Source of the DNA: Strongylocentrotus droebachiensis
Taxonomy: Eukaryota; Echinodermata; Echinoidea; Camarodonta; Strongylocentrotidae
Reading direction: 5' to 3'
DNA: 64,000 nt
NCBI GenBank assembly: GCA_035222895.1
Contig: JAVYIG010007202.1
Span: 1-64,000, forward strand
Positions 46,901-58,329 of this stretch are shown here, in pieces. Each line of letters begins with the position of its first letter. Positions within the stretch are counted from its first letter, which is position 1. The translations under genes and the position numbers were made by a program. The notes below the pieces were generated by a model, which saw only the letters and a list, made by a program, of their open reading frames with translations, ran no database searches and was not told the origin of the DNA.

Positions 46901-49900
46901 TGAGCTTGCCCCGATCCCGTATCCTGACCGGTGCCACGCTACCCCCCGTCATGTGGGAGACATGCTGGAGCACCGTCTGAGCGGCTGACTGGGGCACCGG
47001 ATTGGACAGACTCTGCTGCATCATGGCGAGCTGAGAGGGTGCACCGGCCGGGACCATCGGCGGGATCATCGTCGGCTGACCCATTAAACCCATTTGAATA
47101 CTGGATGCCAGGACGGGAAGGACAGGTGCTCGTGGAATATGCACCTGTAAGGAGAATAATGATAATAAGATATTTCTATACCCCAATTGCATAATGCCTC
47201 CAAGCGGTTTAGAAGGAAAATAGTTGATAAGGAAAGGAAACAGAATTTGCATTACAATTATGTCAATAAGCCAGTCCACGGTTGCAGTCGGAGCATGAGC
47301 AGATAAAGGTCATTGCAGAACAAATTTTGAAATTGTGGAGACAAAATACTGGATACATGCTCATGAAAGTTATGCAATCTTTATTCATTTAAGCACAAGC
47401 AGTGCACTCCATGATACACAGGTGGAAGTATGCTTTGAAAAGGGGGAAACAAAGGCTAACATTTGCTAACCGTGAACTGGTCTATTCAATGAATGACAAT
47501 TCAAAGAATGAAAACTTCCTACTTTGAGGTGACCGCCAAAGATTTCTAGGTATTACAAGTTTAATTGTAAATCGCAAGTATATTTCCTCAACTACAAGTA
47601 AAACTGCTTTTAATCTATTTGCACAGTAGGGTATATTTTACTTATAATGATGTAGATGGTGAGCAACACATTTGCTTGGGCAACCATTGCTCCAGGCTTT
47701 ACTTTCTTAAAGATACACACCAAAGGTTAGGGTTTAGGGTGTGAGTTAGAGGGTTAGGGTTAGGAATATTGTTTGGTTGTTCAGGATTGAAGAAAGGGAT
47801 TCTGTCAGTGAAGGAATTGCCTACGGAGCACTTGTTGCTGCAGCAAGCGTTGACAAACCTGAGTTACCTGTTGTTGTAAGTGATGTGGCAGCATATCATG
47901 ATCCATTGCTGCAGCAAGTTGTGGCAAGGAAACCTGCGAGAGTGGTATATGTGGTAGCGATACCGCTTGAGATGACACAGTAGTCACCACCTGTCCCCCG
48001 ACCACACCCATGGATGATACCGGTATCACAGCATTGTGCGTGGAAGAGGGAGGGCCGGATGAGGGGTCGCCGTTGGCAAGGCTTTGGCAGCGTGAGATGG
48101 TGATGGCTTGCGGGGAAGCGGAGGTGGACGGTACTGCATCCTCTTCAGGTGGGCCGTTGTCAGGGGAGGGGCTGAGATGGTGGGAGGGGCTGAGATGCTG
48201 GGAGGCATCACCGGTGGCGGGTGCACCTCGTAGAGTTGCGAGTAAATTAGGAAGAGCTGCAGATAAAAATGTTTTAACACACCATTTAATAATAATAAAC
48301 CTCCACTTAAAATCCAATCAACAACAGAAGAGTTTGAATGCAAGAACCGATATATGCCATTTTCATGAAAATGAAACTAAACATAGTGTCATTATGCTTG
48401 CAGTGAGAGATATTTAATGCAAAATATTGGCATGATTCAACACACTACCTAGCTCAAGTCATTTTATTATGTTTTGCTGCTTTTGAAAAAAAAACAGACA
48501 TACATGTACGTCACTCAGGGGTATCAGCCTATACGGAAATGTATTAAGCAGCACATGAATTTTGTATCATATGATTTAACATGGCGACACCTATCCAAAA
48601 GTAATGACCGTCGCTTTACATTGCCCCATGCTTACGTTTTTGTGTAGTATACATGAATATAGTTTGCCGAGTGTAGGCTTACTGTAAGTCGGCCACTACG
48701 GCAATCATCATACAGGCGCAATTATGCTTAGACTATGAGAATTGATCAGAGGGCCTGAAAATCACCTAGAATGAGCTATTTTGTACACAAAAAGGCCTAA
48801 ACTACCGGTATGGTCTGAAAATAACTAGCCAGGGCCTGAATTCAGGCTATTGCCTGAAAACTGGCATCCCTGATATATGATGCTATTCACAGAGCTGCCA
48901 ACCTTGTGCGACCAAAAAAAGGAATCATGATGGCAAAAAAAAGGAATTCATTAAAACAAAACTTACAACCACGCGCGACACAATTCCAATGCTTCTTTTG
49001 AGAATACTTTTCTCTTCAAGTATGTTTCAACCTTAGTTTTCTATTGAATTTGTGATCAAAATAACATATTAGGGCAGTTGTTTGACGTGCGGTATGTAAA
49101 AAAAAAAAAAAAAAAAAAAAAATTATAAAAAAAAAAAAAAAAGTATTTTGTGAGAAAAAAAAAACGTAATTGGGATTAAAAAACAGAATAATTCCGGGAA
49201 AAACGGAATGGTTGGCAGCTCTGTATTCATATGCTCATGGATAAATCTGCTTTTGCAGTAAGAAATTGAAAAAAAGTATAAATTCTAGTAATTTCCTTTG
49301 GATATACATTTTTGAGAATGTGAGCAGCCATCATCAAGCCTTTTATTAATTCAAAGCAGACCGGGAGCCAAATATCTGAAAAAGCGGCTCCCGGTCCTTA
49401 AATTTTTTAGAGGACCGGGAGCCGTTTTCCAGGACCAGGAGCCGTTTCCAAAATTGATGAAAATATGTATTCCTTTAAATTATTTGTTAACCGTTACCTT
49501 TTATTTATACATACGGTAGTTTAATTTCTAGTTTAAATGTTGAGCACTCTAATATTAAATCACTCATACCTTGGATAAATCTGTCATTTGTAGTTGTTGT
49601 TGTTGTTCATGTTTAATACTATTTTCATGCTGTTAAATGCAAAAATTGAAAATGTTAGGAAGGGGGGAATTAAATTATTTTTACAATTTTTTTCATGCAG
49701 AGCTGCCAACCTGTCACTTTCAAAAAACATATTATTCAGCTTAATTGAAAAAGCATTTTTAGGTGAAAAAACAGATTTTGCCCTTTTTACGTTTTTGTTA
49801 TTTTCCCTATAAAATGCTATTGCATTTATGTTTCTTTGAATAAAAACGCATTCAATCATTGAGAGCGGCCGACCTGTCACTTAAAAAAAAAATAACAAAA

Positions 49901-52900
49901 AAAATATTTAAAAAAAAAAAAAAAATTAGAAAATTTTAAAAAAAATATTTGTTAAATATATTTACCTATTTTATCAGAAAAATCCATTATTTAAAACATC
50001 ACAGAATTTTAGTCTATGAGTACGAAGGTCGCTGAATTGCGGCGCAACACACGATGATGTTCAATGCCGAAGGTGCGGCACACATTGGTGCTTAATTGCG
50101 GTCGAATCAAGGCAAGTCTGGAGTTGCAATAAACTTTGTACATAAAGTCAATGCATCAGCAGGTCCGGTGTTCGTTTTTCATTTGACTTTTTGAAGATAC
50201 CATCACATTCGAAGGGCATGCGATAGGCGAAAAAACTGGTAACAAAATCGCTGATTTCTTGATTTTTAGGGCTTTTTTGGTGAAGTTGTTTCTTAAAACT
50301 GGGCCAAACCCCCGTGAGCTTTGGAAATATGGCTCCGATTCCGCATTTTTGATAGCAAAATTTGGCTTTTGGGATGGATTTTTGGAAGTTACATCGGGAC
50401 TTTCTTGTACTGACACTGTGCACTGATTATGTCATTTGTGTGTGTATGCATGGCCTGGGGAAATGCTCTCGTCTTTGAGTGGTGTACATCCCCTGTATTG
50501 TGTGAAATGTACATGAGTGCGCGCTACAGGAATCGCCAACACAAAGCAATAGCGAAACTATGCATATGCTCGTTCTCACAGCCAGCCGCTAACCACGTTC
50601 GCACAGTCAAACTTTTAGACGGAGTTAGAGTGTTGTTCGCGTACTCTCGATCTCAGCTAGCGGTCTGCACGCCGCTGCTAGCCCCCATAGCGGTGGCGCT
50701 AGGAGTAGGATATAACGGCCGCTCGTATTCGTGCTGCAATTGTTTCTGGGCGATTTTAATTAGGATTCTCATTATAAAATCATTTGTTAGGGTTCATTCA
50801 GTCCACGTTTTACTCGTATCAAGTGAGTTTTTGTCACATTTGTGAACATTAAATGCTAGACATGTGGAAGTTTATGAAACAGAGAATATTAATTCTCCCA
50901 GACCGGGCGCCAGAAATAAAAAATGGCCGGCGCCCGGTATTCATTTTTCCCGTCTTACCGGGCGCCAAAAGTCAGGGACCGGGGGGTAAAAATCGCCCCG
51001 CGCCCGGTTAATAAAAGGCTTGGCCATCATTTTCCTGAAACTATTTCAATAAGCCCAAATCGTTACTAAAATGGTGCCTTACATGAACATAATGCAGCAT
51101 TAAAAATTCTTTAAAAATTACATTTTTTTGCATTTAAACACTTCTTTACAGGAAAGTGTACGCACCATTCTGTGTGTTTAACTCTATTTTAATTTCTTCG
51201 TCTTCGTTTTTTAAAATCAAATTACTCAGGTTTATTATGATTACCGTTATAATTTCAGTGTTCATTAGTAAATATTTAATCAGGACACACTTCTGTAAAC
51301 AACTATTTGTATCTTTTCTAATATTTAATAATTAACTTAGTATGTCGGATTTCCTGTTTGACCTCTTTTTTTAATTGCTCTTTTTATTAACACACATGTC
51401 ACTATTATCATGATATGTAACTACGATGCATTTTATCACTAAATGTATCATCTTTAAGAATAAAAGCATGTTCTTTTTTTATTTTCAAATTAACTTCTTT
51501 ATGCAAATAAATTCCTCCGCTATCCTCTTTACTTTCTACTCACCGTCATTGAGTGCGATGGTTTCCACTAGTCTGTCAACCTTCTTACGTAGTTCACCGT
51601 TTTCTTTTCTAAGAGCGTCATTCTCTTCCCTTAGCACTGCCAGCTCATCATCAGGAAACTACAATATTAAAGAGGCATTACACAGGAGAGTATTACTGTA
51701 GGTTCAGTAGTAGGACACTTTCTCTGGCCAACTCGTCATCAAGAAACTACAATATCAAAGATACATTACACAGGAGAGTATTACTGTAGGTACAGTAGTA
51801 GGACACTTTCTCCGGCCAACTCGTCATCAAGAAACTACAATATCAAAGAGACATTACAAGGAAGAGTATTACTGTAGGTACAGTAGTAGGACACTTTCTC
51901 CGGCCAACTCGTCATCAAGAAACTACAATATCAAAGAGACATTACAAGGAAGAGTATTACTGTAGGTTCAGTAGTAGGACACTTTCTCTTGCCAACTCGT
52001 CAAGAAAATACAATATCAAAGAGACATTACAAGGAAGAGTATTACTGTAGGTACAGTAGTAGGACACTTTCTCTGGTGAACTCATCAAGAAAATACAATA
52101 TCAAAGAGACATTACAAGGAAGAGTATTAGTGTAGGTTCAGAGGTAGGACACTTTCTCCGGCCAACTCGTCATCAAGAAACTACAATATCAAAGAGACAT
52201 TACAAGGAAGAGTATTACTGTAGGTTCAGTAGTAGGACACTTTCTCTGGCCAACTCAGTTTGGAAGCGCTCAGAGATTTAATTGCAATTCGCGCTATATA
52301 AAAGCTGAGTATTATTATAATTAATGTAGATAAAATGCTTTGCTCAAGAACATAAATGCCATGCTGGGGATCAAACCCCTGACCTTTGCATTCCCAGTCA
52401 TGTGATAAGACCACTCGACTCGTATCCGGACACCTACCCCCCAGACAACTACCAACTAGGATAGTGATCCAGGGGGTACTCGTCCTAGAGGATGGTTGTC
52501 ATAAGGGGGTAGTTGTCCGGGGGTAGTTGTCCTAGGGGGTAGTTGACTGACAGTGGCTATCCGGGGGATGGATGTCCAGGGGTAGGTGTCCTATACCCCA
52601 CTCGACTATAACACTTCTACGCTCTACCCCAAACGTTCTTGAAAGCAAGCCTACCTGCATGCTTGCATCTTTCTTGCCTGAACTGGAAGTCGTCCTACAA
52701 ACAAAAGGTTCCACAGCTCTCTGTCGTCTCCTCACCTACGAAAAGCAGAGACAAAGAACACCATGGGCATGTAAATCACATAGCATGCAGGCATAAACAT
52801 GGGTAACTTTTACAGTTTACACACTGTAAATTAGATATGATCGGAAGGAGAGGGGGGGGGGGGGGGGGGTTACGACCCTCATCTAACTCTTTGTTTGCGT

Positions 52901-53235
52901 AATAACTCATTCTCTCATCGTCATTATTGGCCGCACTGGTCATACATACTTGGTAGATAAAATGATTTCACAAGGCAATCGATACCAGAGAGGGTGTCGT
53001 ATACATTTTTGTTTCATTCTTTTCCCCTTAGAGATGCACGGCCCTACATATTATATAATATTGAAGCCCTACAAATTTTCAACTCAAAATGATCATGAAG
53101 TGCCTCAAAAAAGTAAAAATCTTTGAGTGATCGGTTTTACCATACCGTAAATCTCCGTGTATAAGGCGCACTTTTTTGGCGCCGAAAAAATTTGAAAATC
53201 GGGGGTGCGTCTTATACACAGATACAGAAAAAAAA

Positions 53236-53273
<38 letters not shown>

Positions 53274-56200
53274 CCCTTCCCGATTCCGATTTATGGCGCT
53301 ATGCCTGGCAATGTCTCCCAGCTCAGTAATCAGTGTGTTGACTCACCACTCGGAAACTACAACAACACTCAAATTTGTCTGTCATCTTGGTTTGAAAGTA
53401 ATCTTTCTAATAGATCTCAAAATATAGTTTTTAATAATTCCTCAATTTTTTTTTCTATAACAAATGGTGTACCACAAGGTTCTATCCTAGGTACTCTATT
53501 GTCAGAAATTTAGAGGATTCTATTCATATCATGCATGACTATTGATGTTTGGCATAGAACACAGTGCTTCTGCTAGCTGATGTGATGAGGCTGGTGTGGG
53601 ACACTTGGTATCATGAAGCCTTAAAAGTCTGGACCTGTTTTTAATTTACATTAATGATCTTACACACATTCTTCTACAACGACATTGTTACTATTATTTG
53701 GTGGGTTTTCGGCAACAAAACAATAACAACAACAAAACAAAAAAAACGATTTTTTTTTTTTTTTTTTTTTTCCCCAAAATAGGGGTGCGCCTTATACACA
53801 GGTGCGCCTTATACACGGAGATTTACGGTACTAATTTTTCCCACTAGACTGTAGTGTTACAAAAAACATTGGGAAAAACGTTTTTGAAATTTTGAATTCC
53901 AACCATAAATATCTTGATAATCAAGCGGGTGATTGGCTTGTAAACATCATGAGATTCCTGACTGAAGGTTTATAATGATGATTGCAGCATGAGCTAAATC
54001 CGGGATTTTGTTTAGAATCTGAGTCAATCAGATACCCAATCCAACCTCTACCCTCCTTTTTGTTCCTTGTCTCAGATTCTTCCTACTTGAGCTCACTCTG
54101 CCCTGCATCGGCACAATCACTTCAGCACTTCTTTTCTTTTCTTTTTCAAACCATTAGACCCCCTCGGCCTCCTCCCCCCCCCCCCCCAAATCCCTTGTAG
54201 CTACGCCACTACTAATTACCTGGCTATTATCAGTATCTGCATTGTAGGCCTGATCACCGTCATAACTTACACCCATGAACTGACGAGGTCTGTTGAAGCT
54301 ACCCCCGATCTGCTTCCTCCGTTTGAGAGAGCGGCTGCCGTGAAGGATGGAATGAGCTGCAATAGACAAAAAAGCATACAGTAAAACATCTTTCATATCA
54401 GAAGGTACATGTACATGTATTCATGCAAATCATTGGCTTCGCTTGACAAAACATTATGGGGTGGTATTCTCGAAAGCGGACTAACTTTAGTCCATGGTTT
54501 AATCCACCGGCTAAGTATGGAATGCCAAGTGTCCATATGAATATATTTTTGAATAATTTGATATGCCACTAAATTACCATGACAACATAATTATATCATA
54601 GTTATATAGTTGTGTATTAATTATGCTATTACATTTTATTTCAATTTAGTGACTGATTGAATTATTCAAAAACATATTCATATGGACACTTGGCGTTCCA
54701 TACTTAGTCGGTGGATTAAACCATGGACTAAAGTTAGTCCGCTTTCGTGAATACCACCCCATAAGTACAAGTTCACTGACATCCCATTGAAACACCTGTT
54801 AATGAGATGTTGGTGAACTTGTACTTATCACAGCTTCGTAGACAATATGAATACCATGCCTCTGTGCATTGAGATAAGCTGCCATGAATGATGGAATGGG
54901 CTAAAGCATAAAAACCATACAACAGAACATCTTACATGTACATGCCTGGAAGTAAAAAACCTGGTCACTATCACAACTGACTCCTGTATGAATTGTATCG
55001 AATCAATTGGAATTAGGTTGAATTGTGTTGGATTGACTGCAGCTGAGTTGAATTGAATTGAACTGAATTGAATTGATTGGAGTTGACTTGAATTTAACTA
55101 AATTGCACTGATTTGAACTCAACTAAAAACTGACTGTAGGTGAATTGAACCGATCTAAACTGAACTGAGCTGAAAGTTCAACTGAAGTGAAAATAACTAA
55201 ACTTAACTGAATTCAACTGAAGTGAAAAGAACTAAAGTGAACTGAATTCAACTGAACTTAAAAGAACTAAACTGAACTGAAAAGAACTAAACTGAACTGT
55301 ATTGACCTGAATTGAACTGAACTGAACTGAATTCAACTGAACGGAAAAGAACTAAACTGAACTGAATTGACCTTAATTGAACTGAACTGAACTGGATTGA
55401 ACTGAACTTAACTGGACTGAACTGGATTGAACTGAACTTAACTGGACTGAACTGGACTGAATTGATATTTCCTTACCTGCCCTTCTGCCTTGTATCTCAT
55501 TCTCTAAGCTCTCCTCCATCGTCGTCCCTTGTAGCTCCATATCACTAGTCAAGACAACCATGTTGTCATTCACTTCACCGGTACTGAACACAAAGCCCCT
55601 CCCACCATCCTCCGTCTCCTCCTCCCCCTCCTCCCTTGCTCCGCCCCCTGGGTGCTCAGTCTGATACCATTCCTTTGAGTCTAAGACACCATCACCACCG
55701 TCATCGTCCGGGATGTCGATGATGTCGCTTTCTGCTCGGAAGAAAAATTGATTTAATAAGCCAGTTCACGGTTGCAGTATGAGCAGATAAAGGTCATTGC
55801 AGAACAAATTGTGAAATACTGGATTCGTGCTCATGATATTTATGTAATCATAACTCATTAATGCACAAGCAGTGCACTCCAAGATACACAGGTGGAAGTA
55901 TTCGTGGAAGTATTCTTGAAAATGGGAAACAAAGCTATTTATGTAGCACCTCCATCACTGTAGGAGTGATTATTTCAAAATGTACAAAGTGGGACCTCTT
56001 CATGTTTTGAAGATCTGAGGATATTCGGGGTCATTGCTGGTCTATTGACTCTAGGTTGATTATAGGAGAGTACACAAAGCTTTAATAAAGCTTTAATAAA
56101 GGTAATACAAAGTTTTGGGATGGGGTCATGGATTCGGTTCAAATGAACATATTGGAAGCATATGCGATCCTACAATATTAAGTGATCGTTGTCGCGGTTG

Positions 56201-57030
56201 AAATTGAGTCTAAATTTATGAAATTGTAAATAATGAACTCTTTATGTTGTATAGCTCCCTCTCAAGGTCAAGATGTTAATTGAGCTAATAAACAATTTTT
56301 CTTAACTAAAATCAACCGATTAGCTTTCCCGTTTGAAAATTACATATCACAACTACATATTCTGAGATTTTCATGGTTGCAGCTACCATTGTACAGCCGT
56401 AGGCGCCATTTGAAATTCATCAAAATTTACTGGGAGCACCGGTAAATTTTTAGATTAAATTTTTCTCGAAAGCAGAAGTGTTTTAGGGGCTAAATTTTCT
56501 AGTGCTTATAATACATCCACAGGGGCATCCAAACATATCAAAATTGTAAAGAATCACTATCCACCCAATTTTCAAAATTTACCAAAACTTTGTATTACCT
56601 TTAATGTAATCCCTAATGTTCGAAAGTCCATCTTACACTTTGCCGGTTCCATCTTCATCTCAAGATAAGAAGCTACCTCCATTGTCACCACTCTCTGTAA
56701 ATAAGCTCTGATCTACCCCATAATAAATACAGTGTGGCATAGGGTTATCATTTGTGTAGCATATAAGTATATACCATTGTGCAATCTCTTAGCTATGGGA
56801 GGGAACTATTTTAAGTTCTATGAAGCAACTGACCATTCAGAAGCGACCTCCATTGTCACCACTTTCTGCAAATAAGCTCTGATCTACCCCATTTAGACAT
56901 ACAGTGTGGCACAGGGTATTTAGTATTTACCATTGAATTCTTGGTTGTGTTGGTCTTCCTCTCCTGTCTCTGTCGTCTGTAAGACACGACTTGGGTTGTT
57001 ACTCTTCCTTCTTGAAGAATCCTCCGCCAT
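43972..57030 (-). CDS. BEN-domain protein with coiled coil, nine exons
   Basis: Exons in transcription order: 57030-56931, 55731-55477, 54356-54220, 52735-52655, 51658-51544, 48256-47832, 47144-46866, 45732-45507, 44084-43972. Lengths 100, 255, 137, 81, 115, 425, 279, 226 and 113 nt join in frame to 576 residues. The N-terminus is acidic. A heptad-like coiled coil (ELAVLREENDALRKENGELR) lies at about residues 195-225. A Ser/Pro/Gln-rich middle is followed by a C-terminal BEN domain (about 465-575): LTSDLLMCLFPRKILSRSTL and LDPEKVEAILG in exon 8, DYVQRVTGV and VKDAIRTKLNNEAKR in exon 9. BEN domains bind DNA and recruit chromatin repressors; the exact role is unknown. The ATG lies in ATGATGGCGG just after a TTTTTCAG acceptor, so an untranslated exon probably precedes. 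The weakest junction is the exon 6 donor (CAA|GTGCTC). Tandem repeats abut exons 2, 5 and 8. Confidence 0.85.
44514..44896 (+). mobile_element. TTAA-type MITE, second family
   Basis: Begins TTAAAGGGATCCGGTAAC and ends GTTAAACGATACCTTTAA. The interior (TGAGGCACTTCTTGATCATT) recurs inverted at 41395 and at 53025-54015. Confidence 0.7.
45124..45463 (+). mobile_element. 5'-truncated LINE 3' end with (GAACTT)n tail
   Basis: It ends CAATAAATTTGAACTTGAAC with four GAACTT units, the usual invertebrate CR1-like tail form. It lies 44 bp beyond the donor of BEN exon 8 in opposite orientation. Confidence 0.65.
45687..46180 (-). repeat. tandem repeat (about 116 bp, 5 units) containing the 3' splice site of BEN exon 8
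   Basis: Each unit holds about 55 nt from the exon 8 start, the acceptor TTTGACACTCTCAG, and about 60 nt of intron. Units lie at about 45687, 45797, 45899, 46008 and 46118. The unit nearest the exon is the true boundary at 45732. Confidence 0.9.
47150..47220 (+). repeat. dispersed GCGC-type short repeat, diverged
   Basis: GATAATAAGATATTTCTATA then ATAATGCCTCCAAGCGGTTT follows the same layout as 23270. Confidence 0.45.
47262..47456 (+). repeat. interspersed repeat, copy 1
   Basis: AATAAGCCAGTCCACGGTTG to GATACACAGGTGGAAGTATG; the second direct copy is at 55757-55935. It lies in intron 6 of the BEN gene. Confidence 0.8.
47660..47780 (+). repeat. partial TTAGGG-core element
   Basis: ACACATTTGCTTGGGCAACC then ATTGCTCCAGGCTTTACTTT precedes GGTTAGGGTTTAGGG. 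The right end is not recognisable. Confidence 0.55.
48890..49223. mobile_element. TIR element CAGAGCTGCCAACC
   Basis: Left CAGAGCTGCCAACC, right GGTTGGCAGCTCTG; TATTCA flanks both sides (48884-48889, 49224-49229). Long poly-A runs at 49100-49142 fill the interior. A similar terminus recurs at 49698. Confidence 0.75.
49360..49445. repeat. degenerate ACCGGGAGCC hairpin repeat
   Basis: GACCGGGAGCC at 49360 and 49415 alternates with GGCTCCCGGTCC at 49385. The rest of intron 5 to 50890 holds an A-rich tract (49885-49935) and no gene. Confidence 0.6.
50899..51015. repeat. degenerate ACCGGGCGCC hairpin repeat
   Basis: GACCGGGCGCCAG, GGCGCCCGGTAT, ACCGGGCGCCAA and CGCGCCCGGTTA follow each other in alternating orientation, the same layout as 49360-49445 with a different central base. 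Confidence 0.6.
51640..52250 (-). repeat. tandem repeat (about 88 bp, 7 units) containing the 3' splice site of BEN exon 5
   Basis: Units carry ATATTGTAG followed by TTTCYTGATGACGAGTTGGC on the minus strand, that is the acceptor plus the first about 22 nt of exon 5. Units are spaced 85-88 bp up to about 52250; the true boundary is 51658. Confidence 0.9.
52255..52435 (-). repeat. tRNA-like segment followed by GCGC short repeat
   Basis: The minus strand reads GTCGAGTGGTCTTATC, then GGGGTTTGATCCCCAGC (box B), then ATAATAATACTCAGC and TATATAGCGC. Confidence 0.5.
52429..52592. mobile_element. TIR element with GGGGGTAGTTGTCC repeats
   Basis: GGACACCTACCCC at the left and GGGGTAGGTGTCC at the right; GGGGGTAGTTGTCC occurs three times between. 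Confidence 0.65.
53025..54015 (-). mobile_element. TTAA-type MITE, second family, interrupted copy
   Basis: Pieces 53025-53142 and 53831-54015 together match the reverse of 44514-44896, including CCTCAAAAAAGTAAAA and GACTGTAGTGTTA. Confidence 0.75.
53143..53830. mobile_element. TIR element CCGTAAATCTCCGTG inserted at TA
   Basis: Terminal repeats of about 27 bp match perfectly in inverse (CCGTAAATCTCCGTGTATAA and beyond). TA flanks both ends. The interior has poly-T tracts (53230-53272, 53750-53771) and a RT-like fragment VPQGSILGTLL near 53470. Confidence 0.85.
54457..54761. mobile_element. hairpin MITE ATGGGGTGGTATTC
   Basis: Arms of about 100 bp: GGGGTGGTATTCTCGAAAGC and GGACTAACTTTAGTCCATGG at the left are mirrored at the right end. 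TTAT/ATAA flank it. Confidence 0.9.
55010..55470. repeat. (AACTGAATTG)n satellite abutting the BEN exon 2 donor
   Basis: AACTG/AATTG pentamers, locally in 35-bp higher-order units (GGATTGAACTGAACTTAACT at 55394 and 55427). It ends 6 bp before the minus-strand donor at 55476. Confidence 0.9.
55757..55935 (+). repeat. interspersed repeat, copy 2
   Basis: A direct homolog of 47262-47456 with short deletions and a doubled GTGGAAGTATTC. Confidence 0.8.
56094..56604. mobile_element. MITE with AAAGGTAATACAAAG termini
   Basis: AAAGGTAATACAAAGTTTTG at the left; CAAAACTTTGTATTACCTTT at the right. It lies in intron 1 of the BEN gene and has no coding capacity. Confidence 0.8.
56670..56917 (+). repeat. 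direct duplication, about 80 bp
   Basis: ACCTCCATTGTCACCACT to ACAGTGTGGCAYAGGGT occurs at 56675-56750 and 56845-56917, just inside intron 1. Confidence 0.8.
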
Positions 57031-57399
57031 CATTCAACTGAAAAAGCGGAGAGAAGTAAAATTCCAAAATAATAAGTGTGCAGCCATCATAGGTCTAGAC
57101 TAGTAAATCATGATATTTCAGTCAAACCCTCTAGCCCTTTTTGTTATGATTTCACTTAAGTTTAAGTCTTACTCTTAGACTAGATATATACATGTAGGGT
57201 GTCTGGACGATTTTTCAATCTTCAATTTGGGATCGTTTTTCACCATTTAAAAAAAATATGTGAATAAAAAATGTAATAATAATAATATATTTCAAATTTC
57301 AAGAATGACCGATGTTTCTATCAAAAGATACAGCTCCTCCAAAACTCTGCAATATTCATTTCATTTTGGTCGGAATCGACGAAAAAGACACAGAGTTAT

Positions 57400-57620
57400 T
57401 GTTTATATGCTAAATTTAGCCAAACAGCTAGCAGATGCTCCATCGCGCAATGTGCATGCGTATGCATGGCGTACGAATGTTGCTAAGCTGAATGCGCAAA
57501 ACCCGACCACGTTGTCTCCGCGATATCGCCATTGACTTATAACGTGTACTTACTTCCGGGTTGGAAACGTACGTGGTCCGAATGCATATTTATGTGCGCG
57601 ATGTAACCATGGTTTGGACT
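57400..57620 (-). promoter_or_regulatory. candidate promoter region of the BEN gene
   Basis: A locally CpG-rich segment 370-590 bp upstream of the start codon, with an ETS-type ACTTCCGG (57552-57559) and NRF1-like GCATGCG sequence. It is assigned by position and motifs only. Confidence 0.3.
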
Positions 57621-58107
57621 AAGCGGAGCTCACGCCTCCCTAATTAGCCGATTCAAAAAATGTGGGAAGGGTATTTTCAAACTGTTGGGGCGAATGATCC
57701 CTGGGGGCTAGCAAAAAAAAAAGCACCTGGATATTATCCTTACGTCTAGCCCTACTTAAGCTGCGGAGGGCGCGACTTAGGAAAGTGAGTCGTCTCAGAG
57801 CTAGGATGCAAACAACATTTCAATCGCTGTTTTGACCAAGATATTTTTAGAATTCTGGGGGTGGCCGCCTATGGGGAATATGGAGAATATGGAGAAAAAC
57901 CTGCTCTTTCATATGACACCACATTTATTGAGTTTCACCTTCAGGATCACGAGTAATAAAGGTTTGAATTTCAAATTTTTTCATAAAATCATTGACCAAT
58001 TTTGCATGGTCGCGCAATGCACGTAGACCACATAGGGATGCGTGCAATCTCTATGGGAAGGATTTTATCACACAACATTGGGTGCGCGATCAGACACCCT
58101 ACTTACC

Positions 58108-58164
58108 GTATTTGCCAGCGATAAGGCTGCAGCGCCGTATAGGCCGCACCCCCCTGATTTTGAC

Positions 58165-58200
<36 letters not shown>
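58108..58200 (+). repeat. TACCGTATTT-type terminus with poly-A run
   Basis: TTACCGTATTTGCCAGCGAT then AAGGCTGCAGCGC precedes A32 (58168-58198). It resembles the terminus of the 53143 element, diverged. Confidence 0.45.
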
Positions 58201-58329
58201 AAGCAAATACAGTACCCGGTAACTATTTTTTAAGTTTGAACAATTCTCATTTTCGTCATTCGTACAAACTGGAAATTTATTCTGACATGTTCGTTGATTT
58301 TTCTATTTTATTTGTGTGCGATGCCGTGT

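Noticed and set aside
45687-52250. CRISPR-like regular repeats
   Set aside because: The units are contiguous tandem duplications of 85-116 bp that include intron-exon boundaries, with no unique spacers; the context is an animal genome.
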